From NCBI RefSeq assembly GCF_042646065.1, contig NZ_JBHRTA010000030.1:186001-250000 (forward strand): DNA of 64,000 nt, given 5' to 3'. A program made the position numbers and the translations under genes. The DNA comes from Parapedobacter deserti (lineage in GTDB: Bacteria; Bacteroidota; Bacteroidia; Sphingobacteriales; Sphingobacteriaceae). The notes below the pieces were generated by a model, which saw nothing but the letters and a program-made list of their open reading frames with translations, was not told where the DNA came from and did not search any database. Below are positions 9,335 to 17,865 of the stretch, piece by piece; the first letter of the stretch is position 1, and the number at the start of each line of letters is the position of its first letter.

Positions 9335-10741
9335 ATGAAGAAATTTCTGGATGAGCACTTCCTGTTAAATACGAAAACAGCACAGCGGCTGTATCACGAC
9401 TACGCAGCCGGTATGCCGATCATCGACTATCACTGTCACCTCCCGCCAGCACAGATTGCAGCGAACACGCAGTTTGAAAACATCACGCAGGTGTGGCTTA
9501 ACGGTGACCATTACAAATGGCGGGCCATGCGGACCAACGGTGTGGATGAAAGCTATATCACCGGTGACCGGCCCGATCGTGAGAAATTCCGCAAATGGGC
9601 GGAAACAGTGCCTTATACGTTAAGGAATCCGCTATATCATTGGACTCACCTGGAGCTTCGGCGCTATTTTGGCATCACGGAATTGCTGAATGGGGAGACG
9701 GCCGACCGAATTTTTGACGACACACGGGAGAAATTGCAATCGCCGGAGTACCGGGTGCGTGGGCTGCTTGGTAAAATGAACGTCAACATAATATGTACCA
9801 CGGATGATCCGTTGGATACACTCGGAAACCACCAGCGGTTGAGCGAGGAAGGCTATGAAATACCTGTTTACCCGGCCTTCAGGCCGGACGCGGCTATGGA
9901 GCTTGGTAACCTGGAGAAGTTCGGTGAATATGTGAAAATACTGGGGCAAACGGTCGGCAGACCCATCGGTTCGTTCGATGATTACCTGAGTGCCCTCAAA
10001 TCACGCCACGACTTTTTTGCGTCCAGGGGTTGCGTGGTGTCAGACCATGGTCTGGAAGAAATATACGCTGAAGACTATACGACGGACGAGGTGGAACGCA
10101 TCTTCGGGAAAGCCTTGGCAGGTGAAGCACTGTCGGTGCCGGAAGTCAGGAAGTTCAAGTCAGCTATGCTGGTGGTGTTTGCCCAATGGGATGCGGAAAA
10201 GGGATGGGTACAGCAATTTCACCTGGGGGCACTGCGCAACAACAATTCGCGCATGATGCGCAGGCTCGGCCCGGATACTGGATGGGATTCCATTGGGGAT
10301 TTCAGCCATGGTCGGGCGCTATCCAAGTTTCTCGACCGGCTCGACAAGGATAATCAATTGGCCAAAACCATCGTATATAATCTCAATCCGGCCGATAACG
10401 AGTTGATGGCGACCATGATCGGAAATTTCAATGATGGGTCTGTGACGGGTAAATTGCAGTTTGGATCGGCATGGTGGTTTCTCGATCAGAAAGACGGGAT
10501 GACCAAACAAATCAACGCCTTGTCCAACATGGGGTTGCTAAGCCGTTTTGTGGGAATGCTGACCGATTCCCGTAGTTTTTTATCGTTTCCGCGGCATGAA
10601 TATTTCCGGCGCCTGCTGTGTGACCTGTTTGGCACGGAGATCGAAAGCGGCGAATTGCCGGATGATATTGAGTGGATCGGGCAGGTGATTCAGGATATTT
10701 GCTACAACAATGCTAATCGGTATTTCGGCTGGAATAAATAG
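9335..10741 (+). CDS. uxaC: Glucuronate/galacturonate isomerase
   Basis: Isomerises D-galacturonate to D-tagaturonate (and D-glucuronate to D-fructuronate), feeding UxaB. The 468 residues match the family length. Diagnostic blocks are 'FLLNTKTAQRLYHDYAAGMPIIDYHCHLPP' (metal-binding HxH of the amidohydrolase-like fold), 'WRAMRTNGVDE', 'STDDPLD'-type 'CTTDDPLDTLGNHQ', 'QFHLGALRNNNSRM' and the terminal 'LTDSRSFLSFPRHEYFRR...CYNNANRYF'. It starts 11 bp after uxaB. It is the last enzyme of the run; the next step, altronate dehydratase, is not found here. Confidence 0.97.
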   Translation: MKKFLDEHFLLNTKTAQRLYHDYAAGMPIIDYHCHLPPAQIAANTQFENITQVWLNGDHYKWRAMRTNGVDESYITGDRPDREKFRKWAETVPYTLRNPLYHWTHLELRRYFGITELLNGETADRIFDDTREKLQSPEYRVRGLLGKMNVNIICTTDDPLDTLGNHQRLSEEGYEIPVYPAFRPDAAMELGNLEKFGEYVKILGQTVGRPIGSFDDYLSALKSRHDFFASRGCVVSDHGLEEIYAEDYTTDEVERIFGKALAGEALSVPEVRKFKSAMLVVFAQWDAEKGWVQQFHLGALRNNNSRMMRRLGPDTGWDSIGDFSHGRALSKFLDRLDKDNQLAKTIVYNLNPADNELMATMIGNFNDGSVTGKLQFGSAWWFLDQKDGMTKQINALSNMGLLSRFVGMLTDSRSFLSFPRHEYFRRLLCDLFGTEIESGELPDDIEWIGQVIQDICYNNANRYFGWNK

Positions 10742-10755
10742 GCTTTTTTCTCCTA

Positions 10756-10773
10756 CACGAAAACGATTTCGTG
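10756..10773. promoter_or_regulatory. LacI-type palindrome between uxaC and the TRAP genes
   Basis: The arms CACGAAA and TTTCGTG flank ACGA, giving the GAAA-nCGn-TTTC layout typical of LacI-family operators. It lies 44 bases upstream of a TAnnTTTG box serving the TRAP operon. There is no T-run, so it is not an obvious terminator for uxaC. It shares the AACGATT core with the inverted repeat at 4137-4166. Confidence 0.55.
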
Positions 10774-10816
10774 AAAATTCCGCGTATTCGGTGGAAGCGT
10801 AGTTGATTTATCTTTC

Positions 10817-10824
10817 TATATTTG
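10817..10824 (+). promoter_or_regulatory. Bacteroidota -7 box upstream of TRAP operon
   Basis: TATATTTG matches the TAnnTTTG consensus exactly, 55 bases before the DctP ATG. No TTG occurs at the usual distance upstream, so the promoter may depend on an activator or be weak. Confidence 0.5.
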
Positions 10825-10879
10825 AGCAGCATAAAGGCTTACGCCTGCATAAATCTAGGGACATTTGATACAAGAATTT

Positions 10880-11878
10880 ATGGTGTCGTTGCGTACACAT
10901 ATACACGGGAGGACTTTTGCCTATATCATTGGTGTTTTGATATCTAGCGCACTGTTATCCTGCCACGAGACGAATAAAACAAAAGTCATCAAGCTGGGGC
11001 ACGGGCTGGATATTTCACATCCGGTTCATGAAGCGATGACTTATATGGGTGAGCTGCTTGCCGAGAAATCGGGTGGACGCATGCAGTTGAAGATATATCC
11101 AAGCCAACAGCTTGGAACCGAACGGGAGTGCTTGGAGTTGCTTCAAATTGGGAGCCTGGGAATGACCAAAGTGTCCGTTGGGGTATTAGAAAATTTTGTT
11201 CCGGATTACAAATTGTTCGGTTTGCCTTTTCTTTTCCGAGACAAAGAGCACGCGCACAACGTACTTGATGGGGAAATAGGGAAAGAGTTGCTGGATGCGA
11301 GTATCGGGGTACGGCTAAAGGGGATGGCTTTCTACGATGCCGGGAGTCGAAGCTTTTACACCAAGAAGCCTGTAAATAAACCAGAAGATCTGGAAGGACT
11401 GAAACTGCGCGTTATGGAAAGCCAGACCGCCATGGACATGGTACGGAACCTGGGTGGATCTCCAACGCCCATTTCTTGGGGAGAGCTGTATACATCACTA
11501 CAACAGGGAATTGTGGACGGAGCGGAGAACAACCTGCCAAGTTTTTATCTTTCTCGCCACTATGAGGTCTGTAAGTATTTCATTATGGACGAACATACGA
11601 TGCTTCCGGATGTGCTGCTCATCAGCACATCGATATGGGATGACTTGGATGACCAGCAGAGACAATGGCTGGACGAAGCGGCACGGGGGTCAATTCCCTA
11701 TGAACGGAGGGCTTGGGAAGAAGCTGAAAACCATGCGTTGGAAGAGATCAAGAAAGCCGGGGTGGAAGTCATTTATCCGGATAAAGACCCATTCCGGGAA
11801 AAAGTGTCGGGAATGTACGATGTTTTCAAACGGGATGCACGGCTAAAAAGACTTATTGAAGCGGTACAGGCAAACTAA
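10880..11878 (+). CDS. TRAP transporter substrate-binding lipoprotein, DctP family
   Basis: Extracytoplasmic solute receptor of a tripartite (TRAP) transporter. The ATG at 10880 gives a signal peptide ending in a lipobox (ISSALLSC), followed by 332 residues in all; the TTG at 10865 is less likely. DctP features are clear: 'LGHGLDISHPVHEAMTYMGELLAEKSGGRMQLKIYPSQQLGTERECLELLQIG', 'LKLRVMESQTAMDMVRNLGGSPTPISWGELYTSLQQGIVDGAENN' with the Arg that usually grips the ligand carboxylate. Located just after uxaB/uxaC and before DctQ and DctM, it probably binds galacturonate or a short uronide. Membrane anchoring of the receptor is unusual, as most are free in the periplasm. Confidence 0.92.
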   Translation: MVSLRTHIHGRTFAYIIGVLISSALLSCHETNKTKVIKLGHGLDISHPVHEAMTYMGELLAEKSGGRMQLKIYPSQQLGTERECLELLQIGSLGMTKVSVGVLENFVPDYKLFGLPFLFRDKEHAHNVLDGEIGKELLDASIGVRLKGMAFYDAGSRSFYTKKPVNKPEDLEGLKLRVMESQTAMDMVRNLGGSPTPISWGELYTSLQQGIVDGAENNLPSFYLSRHYEVCKYFIMDEHTMLPDVLLISTSIWDDLDDQQRQWLDEAARGSIPYERRAWEEAENHALEEIKKAGVEVIYPDKDPFREKVSGMYDVFKRDARLKRLIEAVQAN

Positions 11879-11919
11879 TTCGATTCGTAAATCGCAAATG
11901 AAATCAATTGTAAAAGCTA

Positions 11920-12387
11920 ATGAAGAAAAGGTTGGATAGGTTTCTCGAGGTATTCCTCGTGTTCCTGCTGAGTATCCTAGTGGTCGCGGTGGTATGGCAG
12001 GTGTTCTCGCGGTATATACTGAATGCTCCAAGTTCGGTAACGGAAGAAATAGCCCGGTATTTATTGGTTTGGGTGGGGATTTTGGGGGCTGCGTATTGTT
12101 CAGGACAAAACGACCACTTGGCCATTGATATTTTACCGTCCAAACTGGATGAGCAGACGCAACGAAAACTAAAGTTAATTGTAAACGTGCTGATTATCCT
12201 GTTTAGCACGTTGGTTTTTATTATCGGTGGTGGCCGGTTAGTTTATCTCAATCATATCTTGGGGCAGAGTTCGGCGGCACTGCGTTTGCCATTGTCTTGG
12301 GTGTACGTGGTCGTCCCGTTTAGCGGTGTTGTGATCCTTCTTTACAAATGGATAGAAATTAGAAACTCCGAAAAGTCGTTGATATGA
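11920..12387 (+). CDS. TRAP transporter small permease, DctQ family
   Basis: Small membrane subunit (155 residues) of the TRAP transporter, with four predicted membrane segments (near residues 10-30, 48-66, 85-105 and 125-145). The DctQ signature is visible as 'VVWQVFSRYILNAPSSVTEEIARYLLVWVGILGAAYCSGQNDHLAIDI'. Its stop overlaps the start of the large permease gene (ATGA), the usual coupling for this pair. It works with the DctP receptor upstream and the DctM permease downstream. Confidence 0.92.
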   Translation: MKKRLDRFLEVFLVFLLSILVVAVVWQVFSRYILNAPSSVTEEIARYLLVWVGILGAAYCSGQNDHLAIDILPSKLDEQTQRKLKLIVNVLIILFSTLVFIIGGGRLVYLNHILGQSSAALRLPLSWVYVVVPFSGVVILLYKWIEIRNSEKSLI

Positions 12388-13673
12388 TTACTGAGATACT
12401 TATTTTACTGATATCATTCGTGTTGTTGTTAGCTATAGGCACACCGGTCGCCTGGAGCATCGGGATATCGAGCGTGGCCACTATGCTGGTAACTATCGAT
12501 ACGCTTCCGGCATTTACAACCGTCGCACAGCGGATGGCCACCGGGTTGGATAGTTTTGCATTGCTTGCTATCCCTTTCTTTGTGCTGGCAGGGCAAATCA
12601 TGAACCAAGGAGGGATAGCACAACGGCTCATCGCGTTTGCCAAGGCGGTGGTGGGCTCGCTTCCGGGCGGACTCTCTTACGTGAATGTTATCACAGCGAT
12701 GTTGTTTGGCGCGATTTCGGGTTCGGCCTTGGCGGCTACTTCGGCAATAGGCGGTATCTTGGGCCCGCATATGAAAAAGGAAGGATACTCCAAGGAATTT
12801 AGCGCGGCATTGAATGTGACGTCCTCTACAACCGGACTGATTATTCCGCCTTCTAATATTCTGATCGTATATTCTTTGGCAAGTGGAGGAGTGTCTATCG
12901 CGGCCTTGTTTATGGCCGGATATCTCCCAGGCATTTTAATGGGCGCGGGCTTGATGCTGGCTGCTGCGATATGGGTGAAGAAAAAGAAGTACGCGTCGGG
13001 AGAAAAATCGACCTTTAGTCAGGTTTCAAGGACGTTCATGGACGCATTTCCCAGCCTCTTTCTGTTGGTGGTGGTTATCGGTGGTATCGTAGCCGGAATA
13101 TTTACGGCAACTGAAGCCTCGGGTATTGCCGTGGTGTACAGTCTGGTACTCGCCTTCGTGTACCGGGAGATGAATATGAAAAAACTGTACAGCGTGTTCC
13201 TGAGTTCGGTGCGGACGAATTCCGTGGTGATGCTGCTTATCGCCACATCCATGGCGATGTCTTGGGTGATGTCTTATGAAGACATCCCGCAAGTGATAAG
13301 CAGTGTGCTGTTAGGGTTAAGCGATAATAAATATGTCATCCTCCTCATCATCAACCTGATCTTGCTGTTTGTAGGAATGTTTATGGATATGACCCCTGCG
13401 GTGCTGATCTTTACGCCGATTTTTCTTCCGGTGGTAGTGGATTTTGGGGTCGACCCGGTTCACTTTGGCATTATCATGGTGATGAACCTTTGTGTGGGCT
13501 TGTGTACACCTCCTGTAGGCTCGGTGCTGTTCGTTGGGGTAGGTATTGCCGGGACCACGATACAAAAAGTGCTGAAGCCATTGATTCCATTTTTTGTCGT
13601 CATGATCATCGTGTTGCTGTTGGTGACGTACATTCCCGGAATCAGCGTATGGCTGCCGGGATTGGTGGAATAA
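12384..13673 (+). CDS. TRAP transporter large permease, DctM family
   Basis: The ion-coupled permease subunit, 429 residues with about twelve hydrophobic segments. Typical DctM text includes 'IGTPVAWSIGISS', 'LDSFALLAIPFFVLAGQIMNQGGIAQRLIAFA', 'SGSALAATSAIGGILGPHMKKEGYSKEFSAALNVTSSTTGLIIPPSNILIVYSLASGG' and 'NLCVGLCTPPVGSVLFVG'. It is translationally coupled to DctQ and ends the pectin/galacturonate block, with a strong bidirectional terminator just downstream. Uptake of galacturonate is inferred from location. Confidence 0.95.
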   Translation: MITEILILLISFVLLLAIGTPVAWSIGISSVATMLVTIDTLPAFTTVAQRMATGLDSFALLAIPFFVLAGQIMNQGGIAQRLIAFAKAVVGSLPGGLSYVNVITAMLFGAISGSALAATSAIGGILGPHMKKEGYSKEFSAALNVTSSTTGLIIPPSNILIVYSLASGGVSIAALFMAGYLPGILMGAGLMLAAAIWVKKKKYASGEKSTFSQVSRTFMDAFPSLFLLVVVIGGIVAGIFTATEASGIAVVYSLVLAFVYREMNMKKLYSVFLSSVRTNSVVMLLIATSMAMSWVMSYEDIPQVISSVLLGLSDNKYVILLIINLILLFVGMFMDMTPAVLIFTPIFLPVVVDFGVDPVHFGIIMVMNLCVGLCTPPVGSVLFVGVGIAGTTIQKVLKPLIPFFVVMIIVLLLVTYIPGISVWLPGLVE

Positions 13674-13692
13674 ATAAAGCTGGTGGAATAAT

Positions 13693-13740
13693 ATAAAACA
13701 AGGCCTCCCGATGTCTTCTCATCGGGAGGCCTTGTTTTAT
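13693..13740. terminator. Bidirectional intrinsic terminator between TRAP operon and RNA helicase gene
   Basis: A perfect 20-bp inverted repeat (13693-13712 with 13721-13740) around an 8-base loop. The GC-rich core GGCCTCCCGAT is bounded by A-rich and T-rich ends, so it can terminate transcripts on both strands. It separates the convergent dctM and helicase genes. Confidence 0.93.
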
Positions 13741-13761
13741 TAATTTGCAGACGGTAGCTTT

Positions 13762-15540
13762 TTACCAGCCGCTTTTTTCGCGGCGTTTGCCGGAATAGCC
13801 ACCGCGAAACCCTCCTCCGTTATGCTCGCGCTTGCGGCGGTTCCCGTTTCCACTTTCACCACCGTGTCGGAATGAGCGGCTCCGTTTTTCTCCCCGGCCT
13901 TCGCCGTGGCCTTCACCGGCATTCTCTACCCGAACGGTGCGCCCGTTGAAATCAACGTTTTGAAACCCGCTGAAAACCTTGTCTACCGAGGTGTTTTCCA
14001 CTTCAAAGAAGGTATATACACCTTTAAGGTCGATCTTACCGATAGCTTTGCCGCTAATCTGTGTGGCGTTACAAATGTAGCCTAGGATATCTCCGCGACT
14101 GAAATCATCCACCGAACCGAGATTGATGAACAGCCGGGTGTAATCCGACCTGTAGCTATCCCGGCCGAAACGATCGGCTTTGCCTTTGCGCTCACCGCCG
14201 CGGGCTTCGTTGGCATCGACGTTAAGATCGGGTGCGTTCTGATAATATTCCAGAAAGCGGTTGAATTCAAGCGAGGTGAACCGTTTAATGATTTCTTCCT
14301 TGCTTAGATCAGCAAAGCTCTCCATGATCTGCGGCAGATAGCGATCGATATGGTCGTCATTTACAGCTACATCGTGTACTTTGTTGATCAGCGCAAAAAG
14401 CTGCTTTTCAACAACGGCTTCACCCTTGGGCACTTCCATTTTCACAAATGGTTTGCCAATGCCCTTTTCGATTTGGCGGATCTTGCCCAATTCTTTCAAG
14501 TTGACCAACGAAATGGAAATACCGGTTTTTCCTGCGCGTGCTGTACGGCCGCTACGGTGGGTATAATTTTCGAGTTCATCGGGCAACGAGTAATTGATGA
14601 CATGCGTCACGTCGTTTACGTCTATACCGCGCGCGGCTACGTCCGTAGCGATAAGCAACTGCAAGCTGCGCTCGCGGTAACGTTTCATCACCTTGTCGCG
14701 CTGTTGCTGCGACAGGTCGCCATGCAGCGAATCGGCATTATAGCCATCCTTAATCAGTGCCTCGGCAATTTCCTGGGTCTCGATTTTGGTACGGCAAAAA
14801 ACAATTCCGAAAATCTCGGGATTGGAATCCACGATCCGCTTAAAAGCGGGGTACTTGTCGCGGGCGCGGACTACATAATAATGGTGCTCAATGTTGGCAT
14901 TGCCCGTGTTTTTGGTGCCCATGGTGAGCTCGAACGGATCGGTCATGTATTTTTTCGCGATCCGGCGGACTTCAGTGGGCATGGTGGCTGAAAACAGCCA
15001 GGTTTTTTTCTCTTCGGGAGTGGTGGACAGAATATTGTTGATGTCTTCCTGAAAGCCCATATTGAGCATTTCATCGGCTTCATCCAATACTACATAACGC
15101 ACATTAGAAAAATCAATGGCTTTGCGGCCAATGATATCGAGCATACGGCCGGGGGTGGCAACTACAATTTGCACGCCACGGCGGATCTGACGCAACTGGT
15201 CACTGATGTTTGCGCCGCCATAAACAGCGACAACATGTACATCAGGGAGGTTTTTTGCGTACTTCTCAATGTCTTTGGAAATTTGCAAGCACAGCTCACG
15301 CGTAGGACAAAGGATCAGTGCCTGTGGGTGTTTTTGCGAAAAGTCCAATAATTCTAACAAGGGCAGACCAAATGCTGCGGTTTTGCCGGTACCGGTTTGG
15401 GCTAATCCGACAAAATCGTTGCTGCCTGCAAGTAATACGGGAACGGCTTGTTCCTGGATAGGAGTGGGGGTTTCAAACCCTAACTCTGTGATGGCATTAA
15501 CAATATCATGACGGATCCCCAGTTCAATAAATGGGTTCAT
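13762..15540 (-). CDS. DEAD-box ATP-dependent RNA helicase (CsdA/DbpA-like)
   Basis: RNA helicase of 592 residues, probably for ribosome assembly or mRNA remodelling, including at low temperature. All motifs are present: Q motif 'PTPIQEQAVPVLL', Walker A 'AQTGTGKTAAFGLP', 'PTRELCLQI', 'TPGRMLD', 'DEADEMLNMGF', 'SATMP', and 'HRSGRTARAGKTG' near the end of the second RecA domain. After about residue 450 a DbpA-type RNA-binding domain follows ('YTRLFINLGSVDDFSRGDILGYICNATQISGKAIGKIDLKGVYTFFEVE'), then a basic Gly/Arg-rich tail. An upstream -7 box and a small leader hairpin precede the start. Confidence 0.95.
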   Translation of the reverse strand: MNPFIELGIRHDIVNAITELGFETPTPIQEQAVPVLLAGSNDFVGLAQTGTGKTAAFGLPLLELLDFSQKHPQALILCPTRELCLQISKDIEKYAKNLPDVHVVAVYGGANISDQLRQIRRGVQIVVATPGRMLDIIGRKAIDFSNVRYVVLDEADEMLNMGFQEDINNILSTTPEEKKTWLFSATMPTEVRRIAKKYMTDPFELTMGTKNTGNANIEHHYYVVRARDKYPAFKRIVDSNPEIFGIVFCRTKIETQEIAEALIKDGYNADSLHGDLSQQQRDKVMKRYRERSLQLLIATDVAARGIDVNDVTHVINYSLPDELENYTHRSGRTARAGKTGISISLVNLKELGKIRQIEKGIGKPFVKMEVPKGEAVVEKQLFALINKVHDVAVNDDHIDRYLPQIMESFADLSKEEIIKRFTSLEFNRFLEYYQNAPDLNVDANEARGGERKGKADRFGRDSYRSDYTRLFINLGSVDDFSRGDILGYICNATQISGKAIGKIDLKGVYTFFEVENTSVDKVFSGFQNVDFNGRTVRVENAGEGHGEGRGEKRSRSFRHGGESGNGNRRKREHNGGGFRGGYSGKRREKSGW

Positions 15541-15557
15541 GAATATTTAATATACAA

Positions 15558-15589
15558 TAGGCACTATTGCCTAAGGCGGTGCAAAGGTA
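15558..15589 (-). promoter_or_regulatory. -7 box and leader hairpin of the RNA helicase gene
   Basis: On the minus strand a TACCTTTG box (15582-15589) lies 41 bases before the helicase ATG. Between them is a small perfect hairpin at 15558-15573 (six-base arms TAGGCA and TGCCTA, loop of four). The hairpin could sit in the 5' leader and take part in autoregulation, but this is only a suggestion. Confidence 0.4.
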
Positions 15590-15665
15590 CGGATAATAAA
15601 TTGAAATTGAAAGAGAAGCGAGAAGTAAAATGTTGGAAGGCAGTGGTTAGCCGATATTTATAAGA

Positions 15666-15701
15666 AAAAAGCCGGTCTGATCATTCAGTACCGGCTTTCG
15701 C
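15666..15701 (-). terminator. Intrinsic terminator of the OmpA-family gene
   Basis: On the minus strand, AAAGCCGGT-A-CTGA pairs with TCAG-ACCGGCTTT around a four-base loop with one bulge, followed by TTTTTTC. It lies about 25 bases downstream of the ompA-like stop. Confidence 0.85.
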
Positions 15702-15723
15702 TCAATTATTTTTCGTTAACTTC

Positions 15724-17049
15724 TTAATACAACGTGAATTCTACACGGCGGTTCTTTTGCCGGCCTTCTGCTGTCTTGTTGTCAGCGATAGGCTGCGTAG
15801 GCCCGTATCCCGTGGCTTCGATACGCGATGGGTTGGCACCTTTGCTGACGAGGTACGCTTTTACCGCTTCCGCACGCTCTTTGGAAAGCCGCAGATTGGT
15901 TTGCATCGATCCGGTGTTGTCGGTGTGGCCGGCCAGCTTGAGGCTAAAGTTTTTCTCAATAAGTAATGCAGCAACCTTGTTGAGGCTGGGATAAGAAGGG
16001 GGCCGGATGGTGGCTTTGCCGGTGTCGAACTCCAGGTTCTGAATAGCTTCATCCACTACGCGCCGATCTTCATCGGTAACAACGACCTGCTGTACAACGG
16101 GGGCTTTCGGTTCGGGTAATGGACATCCTGATCCGTCTACTTTGGTGTTCTCGGGGGTGTCCGGACATTTGTCGTAGCGGTTCGCCACGCCATCCCCATC
16201 GTCATCGGCAAGGTCAGCATAGAGCCGTTCGACCTGTGATCTTAGTTTTTCGTTTTCTGCACGTTGGGCTTCCATCGCATTTTTGTGTGCCACCAAGTCA
16301 TCGTACTGTGCCAGGTATTCCTTTTGCATGGCTGATACCGGATTGCTGTTGGCTAAGACCGGCTTACTTTTGCTGCCCAGGGCGAATTCGACGCCTAAGT
16401 GAGCGTAAGAGAAGATGTCTTTGGATCCGCCACCGGATACGCCGTCAAAATTGGTCGACTGCACAAGGTTCATCCGATAACCCAGATCGATCGCGATGTC
16501 ATGAGTTACGCCAAACTTCAATCCCAAGCCGCCCGGAATGAAAAGCTCGGTCGTTCTGTCATACGTCGTGGTATTGCCGTCTATTTCAGTTGAAGGTTCA
16601 AAGCCTAACACACCTAATCCGGCATTCAGGTATGGTTTTATAATCCCTTGATGGTGCCGCCAGTTGATATTAGCCAGGGTGACGTGCGCCGACAGTGCTG
16701 CAGACCAAGGCAGTTTGGTCTCAAAGGTGTTGTTATTATCCTTATAAGATCCGGCTACTTTTCCGCCGACATACTCTGCCTGTACGCCGAATCCGGGAAG
16801 GATTTGCCGCTTCACATAGACACCATATCCGAAATTGTTTTCTACCTTGTCAAACCGGCGGCGCAAGCCGATTAGGTTTGATTGGTTCAATAGACCGCCA
16901 TGCACGCCGACAGACCAGGTACGGTATTCGGATTCCGGGGCAAAAGGTTTAACTTGATTGACCTCAGGTGTCTGAGCAGCCAATTGGATTGTAGAGAGAA
17001 TACCTGCTCCTGCAAGTAGTCCGACCCTCTTCAGGTTCATTGTCATCAT
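15724..17049 (-). CDS. OmpA-family outer membrane protein with N-terminal beta-barrel
   Basis: Structural outer membrane protein of 441 residues that should tie the outer membrane to peptidoglycan. A signal peptide (GLLAGAGILSTIQLAAQ) is followed by a porin-like barrel of about 210 residues with alternating strands. A coiled-coil-prone linker follows ('YDDLVAHKNAMEAQRAENEKLRSQVERLYADL'), then a calcium-binding thrombospondin type 3 repeat (DDDGDGVANRYDKCPDTP) and a C-terminal OmpA domain with 'LAGHTDNTGSMQTNLRLSKERAEAVKAYLVSKGANPSRI' and 'NRRVEF'. Three near-by ATGs (17049, 17046, 17040) are possible starts. It has its own terminator. Confidence 0.93.
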   Translation of the reverse strand: MMTMNLKRVGLLAGAGILSTIQLAAQTPEVNQVKPFAPESEYRTWSVGVHGGLLNQSNLIGLRRRFDKVENNFGYGVYVKRQILPGFGVQAEYVGGKVAGSYKDNNNTFETKLPWSAALSAHVTLANINWRHHQGIIKPYLNAGLGVLGFEPSTEIDGNTTTYDRTTELFIPGGLGLKFGVTHDIAIDLGYRMNLVQSTNFDGVSGGGSKDIFSYAHLGVEFALGSKSKPVLANSNPVSAMQKEYLAQYDDLVAHKNAMEAQRAENEKLRSQVERLYADLADDDGDGVANRYDKCPDTPENTKVDGSGCPLPEPKAPVVQQVVVTDEDRRVVDEAIQNLEFDTGKATIRPPSYPSLNKVAALLIEKNFSLKLAGHTDNTGSMQTNLRLSKERAEAVKAYLVSKGANPSRIEATGYGPTQPIADNKTAEGRQKNRRVEFTLY

Positions 17050-17112
17050 TAGTAGTTGTTTTTCTGATACGATTTATTTGTTGTGATGCGCTTCTGCAAT
17101 TAGCGCGCCAAA

Positions 17113-17865
17113 CTACTTTAGGAGGCTTGTAAAATGTAAATAACCCAACCCGATCAGGATCGCGGAACCGAAACTAAGCAGTGTGCCGATGAGCACATAT
17201 TCGGTCAGCTTTCGGTCTTTCCCTTGCCGCAGGTCGCCAAAGCGGAAGATGGATTTTGCTGCCAACAGAAATCCGACGGCTTCCCAATGATCGATGATGA
17301 CGAATATGAACACGAATAGCCGCTCCAGTATACCGATAAATCGTCCTGCCCGGATAAGTGATTCTTCGTCTTTTCTGAAAAGTGAATCCCTTTTTGCTTG
17401 GTCCGTTTCTTCCGTTTGCGGGCGCCATTGGGCGATTAGCATTTTAATCAGCACCGCGGGAACGAAGATGGCCAGTGCCAAGGCGGTGATAAGAAGCCAA
17501 TGGGATGCAGAAATGCTGACTGCAAATGCCGCATCAAAAGGGGCGTAGTGGTGGGTTACACCGATGAGGACTGTGATGTGCAGGGCTTGGTCGAGTAAGA
17601 AATAACGTACGGCATGCTTGCTGTTTTCCACATATAGTTTTGCCAGATCAATCAGGTAGTGCGTAGATAAAATCAAAAGGAATCCTGCCCAATAGGCGAT
17701 ATCAAAACTAAGCAATACGGCTAGCACGGCAGCGTGGACCGCGATGTGGATATAAAGCCTACTGGACTTGTATCGGTGCAACCGTTTGTCTGCTACCCAG
17801 TTATCTGGCTGGAAACAAAAGTCGCCGAGGATGTGTGCGAGCAATAATTTCAAAAACAGTGTCAT
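17113..17865 (-). CDS. DUF3307 polytopic membrane protein
   Basis: An inner membrane protein of 250 residues with about six hydrophobic segments and unknown function. Four i/i+4 pairs of potential metal ligands fall in or next to the first membrane helices: H11-x3-D15, H40-x3-H44, H69-x3-D73 and D92-x3-H96. The 'HILGDFCFQPDNWVADK' opening is typical of DUF3307. The spacing suggests an intramembrane metal site, as in some membrane-bound hydrolases and oxidases; this is inference. The start overlaps the stop of the SatD-family gene (ATGA), so the two are translationally coupled, and regulation should come from the SatD promoter region. Confidence 0.85.
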   Translation of the reverse strand: MTLFLKLLLAHILGDFCFQPDNWVADKRLHRYKSSRLYIHIAVHAAVLAVLLSFDIAYWAGFLLILSTHYLIDLAKLYVENSKHAVRYFLLDQALHITVLIGVTHHYAPFDAAFAVSISASHWLLITALALAIFVPAVLIKMLIAQWRPQTEETDQAKRDSLFRKDEESLIRAGRFIGILERLFVFIFVIIDHWEAVGFLLAAKSIFRFGDLRQGKDRKLTEYVLIGTLLSFGSAILIGLGYLHFTSLLK

